Made by a program: the position numbers and the translations under genes
Notes under the pieces: generated by a model
Database searches by the model: none
What the model saw: only the letters and a program-made list of their open reading frames with translations
Told to the model about the DNA's origin: nothing
In this document: one piece after another, positions 19,376 through 31,600 of the stretch
Numbering within the stretch: the stretch's first letter is position 1
Layout: each line of letters begins with the position of its first letter
DNA from: Planctomycetota bacterium
Lineage (GTDB): Bacteria; Planctomycetota; PUPC01; JACPCR01
Length of the DNA: 64,000 nucleotides
Assembly (NCBI GenBank): GCA_027625095.1
Contig: JAQBXN010000011.1
Location: 39,968 to 103,967 of the forward strand
Reading direction: 5' to 3'

Positions 19376-20110
19376 TCAGTAATTCACTCCCACCAGATAC
19401 AACCCACACGCCGGCGCCACCGGACCGCCTTTCTCGCGATCTTTCGCTTCTAACATCTCGGCGACTTCTTCCACACTGATATGGTTACGTCCAACGTCAA
19501 TCAAGGTGCCTACAATAGATCGGACCATGTTGTAGAGAAATCCGTTGGCCGAGATCTCCAGTGTGATAAGCGGCTCGCTCTTGGTGATATCCAGTCTGGA
19601 TACGATGCGCACGGTATCCTTGTCCTTCGATTCCGAAGCGAACGACTTAAAGTCGTGTGTGCCTTTGAAAATCTCGGAGGCGGCCAACATACTCTCGAAA
19701 TCGAGTTCGTAGCGCACCCACGCCCAGCGGTGGCGGTTCAGGGCAGGACGATGTTTGGAGTTGCAGATTAAGTATCGATAGGTCTTGGTCTTTGCCGCGT
19801 ATTGAGAGTGGAATTCAAGCGGCATCTCCTCGGCTTCATGGACGACGATATCGGGAGGCAGAAAATGATTGATCGCCGCAGAGATTTGTTCGATACCGAT
19901 TCCAGTCTCAGATTTGAAATTGGCCATCTGTGATAGCGCATGGACGCCCGCATCCGTCCGGCCGGATCCGATGATCCTGACTTCCTGGCCGACGACCGAA
20001 GCTATCGCTTTTTCCAGTTCACCTTGAATCGTTTGAGCGTCTGGCTGCAACTGCCAACCGCAGTAGGCGGTGCCATCATATTCGATCCTTATGCGGATAT
20101 TACGCAACAT
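19376..20110 (-). CDS. truA: tRNA pseudouridine(38-40) synthase TruA
   Basis: The 244-residue protein has the full TruA layout. The N-terminus is RIRIEYDGTAYCGWQLQP and the catalytic aspartate is D53 in GSGRTDAGVHALSQ. LTLEISANGFLYNMVRSIVGTLIDVG closes the second half. It isomerises uridines 38-40 in the anticodon stem of many tRNAs. It converges on the Uma2 gene (27 nt between stops) and is divergent from the YceI gene, with 155 nt between starts. Confidence 0.97.
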   Translation of the reverse strand: MLRNIRIRIEYDGTAYCGWQLQPDAQTIQGELEKAIASVVGQEVRIIGSGRTDAGVHALSQMANFKSETGIGIEQISAAINHFLPPDIVVHEAEEMPLEFHSQYAAKTKTYRYLICNSKHRPALNRHRWAWVRYELDFESMLAASEIFKGTHDFKSFASESKDKDTVRIVSRLDITKSEPLITLEISANGFLYNMVRSIVGTLIDVGRNHISVEEVAEMLEAKDREKGGPVAPACGLYLVGVNY

Positions 20111-20265
20111 TATCTACTCGGAAGGATTCTTTTAACCGTCTATGTTTGATTGGCTTAAATGCCTGGAGGGGCGCATATCTCTTTTTGTAACTGTTGGACA
20201 AGAAGATTGAAAATTGCTAACGAACCCCTATGATTCCCCCGCAATTGAGATTGAATCTCAATTAG

Positions 20266-20874
20266 ATGCGCTTCGGGAAATCATACATGTCGGACATCTT
20301 ATTCCTCTGGCTGTGGTTTGCGTTCTCTGCCTTGAATGCAGAGACGCCGACTCAGCAGGTCTTTTACGTGGAATCTGCGCAAGTCTCATTTGTCTTGAAG
20401 GCAACGGGGCACGAAGTTACAGGAAAAACGGACAGCCTTCAGGGCGAATTCTCTCTGCCGACGAATCTTGCTGGGCATGAACACCCCATGACTGCGACCT
20501 TCAGCATTAAGGCAGTTGAGCTGGATACCGGCAACCCCAGACGCGACAAAAAAATGCGCGAAGAGACGCTCGATGTGAATAAATTTCCAAGTATCGAATT
20601 CAAGCTGCAAAAAATTCGTGGGGACTTAAGCAAACTGCGGTCTGCACAGCCACTGCCACTGATGCTTGAAGGCCAACTGAAGATCCGTGACGTGACAAAT
20701 CAGGTTTCGATCGGAGGTCTGGTCAGCTTCGTCGAGGGCAAAATGAATCTGAAAGCGGAATACACCCTTAACTGGCGTAACGATTTCAAAATCCCAGACC
20801 CATCGGTTCTGTTCCTGAGGGTCAGTCCCAGTTTGACCTTCCAAGTCTCCGCCGTGTTAGTCCCGCGTCATTGA
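20266..20874 (+). CDS. YceI-family periplasmic lipocalin-like protein
   Basis: The start at 20266 gives a signal peptide with basic n-region and hydrophobic core (MRFGKSYMSDILFLWLWFAF...ALNA); ATG 20287 is possible but leaves an acidic n-region. The YceI fold follows: VSFVLKATGHEVTGKTDSLQGEF, the substitution-type strand PMTATFSIKAVELDTGNPRRD, and the family motif FPSIEFKLQKI. YceI proteins bind polyisoprenoid or amphiphilic molecules in the periplasm. It lies 33 nt before the iron-type ABC operon and may share its transcript. Confidence 0.9.
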   Translation: MRFGKSYMSDILFLWLWFAFSALNAETPTQQVFYVESAQVSFVLKATGHEVTGKTDSLQGEFSLPTNLAGHEHPMTATFSIKAVELDTGNPRRDKKMREETLDVNKFPSIEFKLQKIRGDLSKLRSAQPLPLMLEGQLKIRDVTNQVSIGGLVSFVEGKMNLKAEYTLNWRNDFKIPDPSVLFLRVSPSLTFQVSAVLVPRH

Positions 20875-20907
20875 TACCCCCCCGACACTCCATTCTTCAA
20901 AACCACC

Positions 20908-21909
20908 ATGCGATATCTAATACTAGCTTTTGCCTGCTCGACCCATTTCCTGTTCGCCGCGGAGGTGAATGTGTACAGCCACCGCCATTACGAGGCGGAT
21001 CAGATGTTGTTCGATCAATTCACTGCAAAAACCGGAATCAAGGTAAACATCGTCAAAGCCGGGGCTGACGCCCTCATTAAGCGACTTAAGATCGAAGGAG
21101 ACAAATCTCCCGCGGATATTCTTATCACTGCAGACGCCGGACTCTTACATATAGCAAAGGAAGAGGGGGTCCTTCAGGCCGTGAAATCTAACATCCTTGA
21201 GCAAAGTATCCCTTCGCATTTACGTGATCCGGAGAGTTACTGGTTTGGTCTGACAACTCGGGCGCGCGTGGTTGTCTTTGCAAAGGATCGGGTAAGCGCG
21301 GCGGACGTCCCGTCCTATGAATCACTGACGGATAAGAAATGGAAGGGCAAGATTCTCGTCCGCTCCTCAACCAATGTTTACAACCAGTCACTTCTCGCCT
21401 CAGTCATAGCGCATAATGGTAAAGCAGAGGCCGAGATATGGGCCAAGGGAATCGTGGCCAATATGGCACACGCGCCCAAAGGAAACGATCGGGATCAGGT
21501 GAAGGACGTAGTTGCCGGCATCGGCGATATCGCCATCATCAACACCTATTACCTCGGCCTCCTTCTCAACTCGCCGAACCCCGAAGAACAGAAGGTTGGC
21601 CAGGCAGTCGGTATATGCTTTCCAAAGCTGGCGGGCGCCGGCACACATATAAATGTCAGTGGGGCGGGGATTACGAAGAGCTCGAAGAACATAGATAACG
21701 CAATAAAGCTCCTCGAATTTCTTGTCAGCGACGAATCGCAGCGAATATTTGCTGAAGCCAACTATGAATATCCAGTCAAGCCGGGAGTAAGGTGGTCAGA
21801 CCTGCTCAATGCATGGGGTGATTTCACGCCAGACACCATAAACCTCTCAAAGCTTGGTGAATTGAACCGGGACGCGGTACGAGTCTTTCAGACCGCGGAC
21901 TGGAGATGA
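20908..21909 (+). CDS. Ferric-iron-type ABC transporter substrate-binding protein
   Basis: A signal peptide (MRYLILAFACSTHFLFAAE) precedes a periplasmic binding protein of the FbpA/FutA/AfuA type. It opens VNVYSHRHYEADQMLFDQF, the usual N-terminus with the metal-binding HYE/RHY region, and continues with ADILITADAG and INTYYLGLLLNSPN (Tyr pair of the iron site). It delivers Fe(III) to the permease encoded one base downstream. No Fur-type operator could be assigned with confidence. Confidence 0.92.
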   Translation: MRYLILAFACSTHFLFAAEVNVYSHRHYEADQMLFDQFTAKTGIKVNIVKAGADALIKRLKIEGDKSPADILITADAGLLHIAKEEGVLQAVKSNILEQSIPSHLRDPESYWFGLTTRARVVVFAKDRVSAADVPSYESLTDKKWKGKILVRSSTNVYNQSLLASVIAHNGKAEAEIWAKGIVANMAHAPKGNDRDQVKDVVAGIGDIAIINTYYLGLLLNSPNPEEQKVGQAVGICFPKLAGAGTHINVSGAGITKSSKNIDNAIKLLEFLVSDESQRIFAEANYEYPVKPGVRWSDLLNAWGDFTPDTINLSKLGELNRDAVRVFQTADWR

Positions 21910-21910
21910 A

Positions 21911-23574
21911 GTGAGTCAAATATTCTTCAGGCTTAGGCCGGGCTGGCAGCGATTCCGCTTCAGCATGGATGCATGGACGCTTGCCTCGTCCGGCGTCGTG
22001 GTCTTCATTTGCCTGCCGGTTTTGATGCTGCTCTTCACGCTCATGCTTGACGAAAGCCCGTTCTGGAACGAGATCGCTGAGCGGTTGCCGGACTATCTTA
22101 AGAACACCAGCATCCTCCTGGCTGGCACGACTGCGCTTTCTCTTCTGATGGGCGTTCCGACCGCATGGCTGGTTACCTTTCACGAATTCCCCGGGCGGCG
22201 CTACTACGAATGGGCTCTCATCCTGCCTCTGGCCATTCCCACCTATATTGCAGCAACCACATACAAGGGCATTCTCGACTTCACTGGCCCAGTGCAGACG
22301 CTTCTCCGAAACAACTTCGGCGATGACACCGCTCGATTTTTTGCCATCGATATCATGACCTTGTGGGGAGCAGTTCTGGTGATGTCTGCCGTGCTTTATC
22401 CTTATATTTTTGTCACCACACGCGCCTCGTTCCTGCGGCAATCCGCTTCGGTGCTCGAAGTCTCCCGCAGCCTGGGCCGTTCTGCCTGGCAAACATTCAC
22501 TGGCGTCGGCCTTCCCCTGGCACGCCCGGCCATTATCGGTGGCGTCAGCCTGGTGCTGATGGAAGGGCTGAGCGATTACGGCGCGGTCAAATACTACGAA
22601 GTCCACACGCTCACCGTCGGCATCTTCCGCGCATGGAGCGAATACTTTGATGAAATAGCCGCCGTCCGTTTGTGTGGCTGCCTCCTTATCTTTGTCTTCG
22701 CCATCATGGCCCTCGAACGCTGGCAGCGTGGGCGCAAAAAATTTAATTCATCGTCTTCCAACCATCGCCCGGTCGTGCGCTACCGCCTGAAGGGGATGAA
22801 GGCTTTGTTGGCATCGGTGACCTGCTTTGTTCCTTTTGCGCTGGGGTTTCTGTTCCCTGCTGTCCAGCTCGTTGCCTGGTCGTTTCGCACTGCACACAAG
22901 GTCGTAGACATCCATTTCATTCGCCTTGCCAAGCACAGCTTTCTGCTTGCTCTGTCCGCTTCTACAGTCGCAATCGTTATCGGCATCCTAATCCTTTACA
23001 CGGGCCGGCTACACCAGACCAGGCACACCCGATTACTTTCAAAAATTTCGCTAATGGGCTACATGATTCCGGGGGCCGTCCTTGCCATTGGCGTCATGAT
23101 CCTTTTCAAGCGAATGGACACAGGCATCATCAGCATCTGGGAGAGCGTGGCCGGAACTTCACTCAATCTGGTCCTCAGCGGTACGGTCTTCGCCATGACT
23201 TACGCGTACGTGGTGCGGTTTCTTGCCGTGGGACACAGCCCGCTCGAAGCCGGTTTCAAACGATTGTCCCCCAGGTTGGATGAAGCATCACGCTCCCTTG
23301 GGCTCTCAAAGCTGAAGACGCTGTTCAAGATCAATTTACCACTGATGAAAGGCGCGATTCTCGGTGCCGCGACTCTGGTTTTTATCGACGTCTTGAAAGA
23401 ACTACCGCTCACGCTCATCCTCCAGCCATTCAATTTCGAAACTCTGGCCACTCGCACCTACCAGCTGGCCGGGGAGGAAATGCTGGCCGAATCTTCGAAC
23501 AGCGCCTTGGTAATTTTAGTCGTGGGCATTGCTCCGATACTGTTTCTAAACAAGATCATTACCAGAGACATGCA

Positions 23575-23578
<4 letters not shown>
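21911..23578 (+). CDS. Ferric-iron-type ABC transporter permease (FbpB-like, fused double domain)
   Basis: The start is GTG 21911, one base after the upstream stop. The 555-residue membrane protein has about 12 hydrophobic segments in two homologous halves. Each half has a BPD-transport EAA-type loop: EVSRSLGRSAWQTFTGVGLPLARPAI in the first, EASRSLGLSKLKTLFKINLPLMKGA in the second. This two-in-one layout is standard for FbpB/AfuB iron permeases. It overlaps the ATPase gene by 4 nt (GTGA), implying translational coupling. Confidence 0.93.
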
Positions 23579-24627
<1,049 letters not shown>

Positions 24628-24830
24628 GTGGATCTCCTTCAGCCGGGTTCCGGCGAACCAAGCGATCCAGGGATATTGCGATGATTCGGAGCCGGAGTTG
24701 GAGTCGCGGCCTCAGCAGGGCTGCCTTTCAAGAACCCGCATAAAGGGGTTTCTCCAACCCCGGTTTCGCAATCCCTGAATCGTGCGTCTGCTCTTTTTCG
24801 TCGTCTGTCCGAATCCTTGGGACCTTCTTT

Positions 24831-25610
24831 CTACATTAATCCCAACTCCCTCAACATCTCCTGAAACTGGAGAGCGTTTACTGCAGCGTGGCCTGCATGG
24901 CAATTGTTAAAGAAGACAAACAGATTCTCTGTTTTTGGATCGGCAACCATCTCCTGTGAGCGCGGAAGCCACTCCTTGAGTTCCACTTCAGAATAATTGT
25001 AGTTGTAGCGTTCTTTACCCTCGCCACCGTACCACTTCTCAGCATCACGGCTGTGGAAACGTACATACCCGGTATTCGAGGTCACGCGTGCAATCGGTGG
25101 GACGAGCCCTGGTAATGTTGGCTCATCGACTGCGCAGTAGCCCAAATCCAGTTGCTGAAGAAAACGATACACCGCATCGGCCTCCCAACTCCGGTCCCTG
25201 AATTCAATAACAATTGTATGACCTTCAAAATCCTCCTTGATTTGAGAGAGGTATCGCCTCGAATGTTCATTATTCTTGAAGGAATTAGGAAACTGGCACA
25301 ACACACCGGCAAGTTTATTGGACTCCTGCAAGGGGGTAAGGGCTTTCAGAAAAGGAACAGAGCCACCACGGTCGTATTCATGAGTTGTGGCTTTATTCGC
25401 CTTCACGAAGAATTGAAAGCCATCCGGAGTCTTGTCAGCCATACCCTGCATGCCCTTCCTGGTTGGCATGCCGTAATAAGTGAAGTTCAGTTCTACCGCA
25501 TCAAATCGCTTGGCATACTCCTCCAGCATGCCAGCCTCCTTCGTGCCCTCCGCATAGACAGGTCCGATCCAGTCTTTGTAGCTGTAACCAGAGGTGCCAA
25601 CGTAAATCAC
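24831..25610 (-). CDS. DUF72 domain-containing protein
   Basis: The start is GTG at 25610, overlapping the stop of the giant CHAT gene by four bases (GTGA). The 259-residue protein shows the DUF72 TIM-barrel pattern: MIYVGTSGYSYKDWIGPVY, FDAVELNFTYYGMP, ESNKLAGVLCQFPNSF, GYVRFHSRDAEKWYGG and FVFFNNCHAGHAAVNAL. The function of DUF72 is not established; a TIM-barrel nuclease or hydrolase activity has been suggested. The position implies co-translation with the CHAT protein. Confidence 0.92.
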   Translation of the reverse strand: MIYVGTSGYSYKDWIGPVYAEGTKEAGMLEEYAKRFDAVELNFTYYGMPTRKGMQGMADKTPDGFQFFVKANKATTHEYDRGGSVPFLKALTPLQESNKLAGVLCQFPNSFKNNEHSRRYLSQIKEDFEGHTIVIEFRDRSWEADAVYRFLQQLDLGYCAVDEPTLPGLVPPIARVTSNTGYVRFHSRDAEKWYGGEGKERYNYNYSEVELKEWLPRSQEMVADPKTENLFVFFNNCHAGHAAVNALQFQEMLRELGLM

Positions 25611-28600
25611 TTGTAGTCGCCGGACAGTACAAAACCGGCCCAGTAAGAAGGATGCGGGTAGTAACGTTTTACGAGCAACTGCGCTTTGCGAAGGCTGGCG
25701 GCCTTGTCTTCTCCGGAATAATTACGGTAGAAGTGTTTTATAAGAATGGCAGTGGTTACGTCGCTGACGCGCCACAGAGTCGACAGCAGCGAATGTGTTC
25801 CAGCATAAGTAAACGCTCGGCTAAGACCGATCATCTCGTCCCCCTTCTGCAATTGACCTAACCCGCTCTGGCAGGCACTCAATACGACTAAATCGGCATT
25901 CAGTGTCAGCCTGAAAATCTCCTCAACTTCGAGATTGCCATCCTCTTCACTATCCTGGGCAAGCAGGATTCGTGAGAAGAGTGGATTTACGGGGTCAAAC
26001 TCGCCGTGGCTGGCAATGTGAATAATGCCGTACTCGGCACTTGCTTTGACAAGGGCGTGTTCCGTGGCTGAATCACGGGTCAGGATGTCCACCTGCGGGA
26101 ACGGCCACTTGATGCTTTCTACCTCTCGTTCGGCAAAGGGTAGTTCGAGGGACTCCTTCCGCAGATTTGGATTTCCGAGCGCCAGCACCTTCGTGTTTTT
26201 TTGCCGCTGCCTCCGTTTGAATGAATAGCTGAGCACACTTGCACTGGGCACATAAAAGAGAGGTGAACTGTCGATCACATAATTTTCCCCATCGAAAAGA
26301 CATGCGAAGCTCAGGTAATGCAAATAGTCGTGGGGAACAATTCCGATACGGGTCGCACCTTTGACGCGCGCGACGACCGGACGAAACAGAATGTTGTAAA
26401 GCTCGGCCGATTCGTCCCTGAAATCCTTGACGGATTGCATCAGCTTCCGATGCTTTTGAATCTTCTGCCGCAGGTCAGCCTGCTTGATAGAAGTACGGAC
26501 AACTTCCAAACGGTCGCTGCTGACGACCCATGTAATGACCTCTTCCTTTGCCACCATGTATTCCAACAGCACGACGCCCGGCTCAAGCAGGGCCTGAACG
26601 CTTTGAACGGACAGCGGCTGGACAGAAATAAAGGAGGACAATTCCGGATTCTTCAGCTTGATCTCGATTAGCGTGTCTTCGTATGCCCTTTGGCTGGTAC
26701 GCAATTCTTTCGCGAATTCAGCCTTTTCCGCGCCTTCGGCATTGTTTGCTTTTTTCGTCAGAACCTCTAACTCCCGCCTTAGCTCTGCCTGTTTCTTACG
26801 TGTTTCGTTTGCGGCAGGATTACCGAGGTCAAGCTGCCTGTTCTCCAGCAAGTCAATGAAGTTTCGAGAACGAGAGCGCTCGGAATAACTGAATGCCTCG
26901 GCAATACGGTTTTCGTCGAGCAACAGGAGAATCATGTCCTCATAGAGGTCCAGTTTGTTGGTAACAAAACCGTTCTTGAATTCCTCGATTTTGATGGCCG
27001 CTCGCATCCTTTCGACTAACTCAATTGCTGTCTTGAAGTGCTCGAACGCCTGGGGCTTGTTCCCCTGCGCAAGCGCCACCTTTCCGAGCCCCTGCCGAGA
27101 ACGCCAGACTACCTCCTGAATATTTGCCTTAGTCGAAACTGTCAGTGCTTCAGAGTAGCTGGAAACCGCCAATTCAGGATTCCCAAGTTTGCTGTAAGCA
27201 TTTCCGAGGCTGTAAAGAGATTTCGCCAAGTTGGTAGTATCACCAATGGCTCGACATCTCTTTGCAGCGCTTTGCAGGGATTCCAGAGCCTCCTCGAGCT
27301 TGCCCATCTGGATATAGGTCATTCCTATATTTCGCTCGTCATAGGCGATGCCCCATTGACTTTTCAGTTCAAGATCAATGTCAAGAGCTTTTTTAAAGTG
27401 AATCAGCCCGAGCTTGTAGTCACGCCTTGCTCGATGGATCAAACCGATGTTGTTGTGAGTGGAAGCAATTTCGATTTTACCGTTGTTGCCTGACAGAGAT
27501 TCACAGATTTTCAGGGCCGACTCAAGGTTCTCCAGAGCGCGCCCGTAATCGTTAAGAGTCCAGTAAATCAGCCCAAGAGTGTTAAGGATAACTTCCTCGC
27601 GGAATTTACTCTGTGCCGAGCGTGCCAACTCGAGGGCTTCGCGCTGGAGTTGAAATGCGTTTTGGTAGTTGCCCTGAAACCAGTGCGTGTTGGCCATATT
27701 GGTAACGGCCTCCGATTGCAAGACAAGGTCTTTCGCTGCCTTGGCCTGTTCAAGAGCCTCCTCGTAGGTTACCAGCGCCTTGGGGAAATCAGCTCGGCGT
27801 TCATGCAAGAGGCCGAGATCCAGAGTTAACCGTGTGACCTGTTTCAAGTCATTAGCCGCCCCCGTCTCTTCATACTTTCGATTAAATATCTCCAGAGCTC
27901 GTTGATAAAATTTTTCAGCGTTCTCGTTGTCGCTGAGTCGACGATAGTAAATCGCGCCGATAAGCCGATACTGTTTGGCAATACCGATTTCGTCGCCTAA
28001 ATCCTCACCCAGGTGAATCGATTCGAGTAACGTGTTGAGCGCAGTCTGATACTCCCCAGCGAACTGCTGCACATTGCCTAGTTCCCCAAGTGCGGAAAAT
28101 ATCTTTTCTTTCTTGCCGAGGGTCTCGAAGAGCTTCGCTGCCTCCCGGAGGGTATCGATGCTGTCCTGATACTGTTCGGCTTCGTTATAGATAATGCCCA
28201 GATCAAAGAGGGCTTGTGCCAGAAACGCCTTGTTTGGATCAGACTTCAGGACTTCCACTTTTTTCTTACCGTAATAAACGGCCTTCCCGAATTGGCGGCA
28301 TTTGAAACCTGAGATCGAAAGTTCCTGATAAATAAAGGGAAGCAAATTTTCACGGCTTAGAATTTCGACCAGAGAGAGTGCGTTTTCGTAATAACGAATG
28401 GCCCTTTCCCAATCGCCCGCCGTTTGGGCCTCCTTGGCCACATGGAAGGTTCTTTCGAAGTGGATCGTTGCAAACTCTTTGGCCTCAGCTTCGGTCAGGC
28501 CAAGGTGGCCAAATAATCGGAAGCGTGACCAGAATTCCTCAGACTTGCCGGCCTTTGCAGCCTCTTCCTGCGCCAGCCGAAGCGCCTCTCCGGCAGCATG

Positions 28601-31600
28601 TTTTTTCCATTTTTCATAAAAGAAATCCAGGAACTCGGCCACGGCACTCGGGTCAGCCTTGTCTCCTGGAACGTGAATTACAACAGTCGGGAAGCCCGCG
28701 AAAGTAAACGCTCTCGCGAGAGTGGCAACGGATGCTCGACCTCCGAAACCGCCTCGTGAATGCAAGTCGGTGAGGGTGAGAAGTCCATTGTTTAAATCTT
28801 TATTGTATTCCATCAAGGAATACGCCTGCCCCTTCTCAATGGCCTGCGAAGCTTGCACCTCGCTGAATTTCTTGAGGCCCTTTCCCTGCAGGACGCTTGT
28901 ATTGAGCACACTCGCTCTAAGTTCGATGGGTTGTCCCAGTTCGACTGCGTGATATCGATTCAGTTTTGAAAGGACACCCAGCGGGTTCCGGCGAACATCC
29001 TCCGCATCCACTTGCAGGTATTCTGAATCAAGCAAATTGGATTGACTCGATTGAGGCCGCCCGGTCATCAGAAGGCTCTTCTTGTGGGGCGATTGTTTAA
29101 AGTGGGCGAAAAAGTAGTGGTTCGTACCGGTGAGGAAGGAGAGTTCTGCAACCTCGTTCAGCTTCTTGTCACCCAGCTTCAACTGATGCCAGGGAACTTC
29201 CGCCAATAAAGAGCCTGTTGCAAGGTAAACTCGTTTTTTAGTTTCCAGGATGTCCTTGATTGGTTCCGTCAGAATCGCGGAGAGCCGTTCCGCGTCGGAT
29301 GCGGTCAGTTTTGCCCCCGTCATCATTTTCTGCACCAGGCCCTCTTCCATTGGTGTCTTCCGATGGACCAACTGGTCTGCGGTGATCGCCCAGATATTTA
29401 ATTCGTCACCCACCGGCACATAACGCACGTAAGCGCTTGCGCTGGTCAGCAACTGCTGGATTTCATCAGCGGGAGTTGTGCCGACCAGGAATAGCGAGGC
29501 GAGCTCGGGAGACTCTTTTCGGATGGCTTTGAGGTCTTCTCTGTATTTTTCCAGGCTCTTTGCATATCGGGCACGCAGTCGCCCGTAACGGCTGTTTTCG
29601 TTGGCAGAAACTTCCATCTCAATGAGTTCTGATCGGAATTGCTTAAGTTTGTCCAGGACTTTCCTCAGCTCTTCGAATGCCTCGTGGTAGTCTTTGTTTT
29701 CAAAGTCGTAATACCGGGCCGCAGTCTGAGAGACGTAAGCCTGCTCCTGGGAGCGTTCCGCATAATTCAGCGCTTCGGTTTGTTCTCCAATTTTGAGAAA
29801 GCCACGCACGGCATGCCGGTACAGCTTCTCTGCCAGTGCATGGTCACCTGCTGGGAACGGATCAAGTGGAGGGGCGAGTTCCAGTAGATCGATAGCTTCA
29901 ATGATGAAGTCAAGCTGCTCCGTCTCAGGCAACAGCACGGCCTGGCGAAATTTTGCTTTCCACTGGAATTCATAAAGCATGAATCCATCCGCTAGTTTCC
30001 AAGCGCTCTCATAGTGTCTGAGGGCTGATTCGGTATCGCCTGCCAGTTGAGACACCTGCCCCATATTGAGGTAAAGAGAGGCTTCCGCACGTCTTGTTTC
30101 AAGACTTGAGGTTGTAACCTCCTTGAGAAAATTTAATGCATTTTCGAACCACGAAAGCGAGGATCCCGCGAGCTGGATCGTCTTCATTACTGAGGCCACA
30201 CGTTTGGATAGATCCTCATCGCCCGTTGATGAAGCATTCTTCGCCAGACGGTGGTAGAGCACTCCAAGCTGGTTACATAAATGGATTCGAAACGGGTAGT
30301 GAGATTCAAGTTTCTCACGCCGAATAACGCCAATCGCATTCTGCATGGCCTCAATGGCATTGTTCAGATCGGTAGCCTGGAGTGTTCCATCTTCAGTCAG
30401 TTTTTCACAGGCCATTCGGCCCAGGTTGGTCGCGTTAAACACCACGCCGGGCCAACTCTGCAGTTGTTCGGCGAGGCGAAGAGATTCATTAAAGCTCGTG
30501 ATCGCCTTTGAGGAATGTCCGAGCTTGTAGTGGAAGTAACCAAGTTGATTCTGGATGACAGCCCGTGCAGTGAGGTTGCTGGGCTCGGCATTGTTGGGAT
30601 AAAGCCTGAGCTTACGCTGATAAGCATCAATGGCCTTGGAGTAATCGAGCGACTCCCGATAAATTTTACCGATATATGTGTAGAGGAGACGTTCTTCACC
30701 GGTGCGGTCAAAACCTCGGGCGGCCTGAACATCTTCCGAAAGCGCGACATCCTGCTGGATGTTGATGAGGCCCTCGCCTCCTGACCGGCTCAACTTCTGT
30801 TTGGCGTAGGTATCGAGATTGCCAAGCCCTTCTTCAAGATTCTGCAGGGCAAGGACGAGGGTCTCTTCGTCCGGACTCTCGGAAACTTGGCTGGTGCGGT
30901 AGATGTTCAGGGCTGCGTTTCGGGCGGCCTTCAGGCGGTTGGAGTCGTTGCCAAGCTCGGTATTAAGGCGGCTGACTTCGATGAATTTTGTGGCTGCCTC
31001 CGCATGCTGGCCTCCGGTCTGATAGGCGAGAGCCAGGCGATCGAGGATACGCGAGAGGCCGGGCAGGCGCTGCCGCCGAAGCTCTTCCTTCAGATCTCCT
31101 TCGAGAGATTTGCGGGCCAGCGTCTCTGCACGCTTCAGGCTGAGGATGGAAGCTTCGAGGTCGTCGGCCCTGAATGCTGCCTGCCCGAAGCGTTCGAGGA
31201 ATGCGAGCGAACGTTCATCGTTATCGAAGGGACTCTTCTTTTCTTTGGCGTAATCCTCCTGGTGCGGCCATGCCTTCGAATAATAGAGGTACGCCTGGCG
31301 GACGTCATCAAGCTGCATGAATCCGTTGCCGATGTTTATGAGCAGGGCGACTTCGGCCTGTTCGTTGTATGACTCGTCGTTAAGTGAGAGGGCGATGAGG
31401 TATTCTTCGAGCGAGCGGTAAAACCATTCCTTTGAGGGGTTTTTCAAGCGAATTCCCTTCTGGCTCAAATATGCCTTTTGCTCGTAACAGAAACCGAGCG
31501 TTTGGTGAGCAAAGCTCATCTGTGAATTCAGCGTCGTTGACTGCTGCATATACGAAATTGCTGTGTCGAGATATGTGGCCGGGTCGAAGTAGGTGTATAT

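Noticed and set aside
24745..24761. GGGGTT-TCTCC-AACCCC hairpin between the iron ABC operon and DUF72
   Set aside because: Short stem with no T-run on either side; not a convincing terminator.
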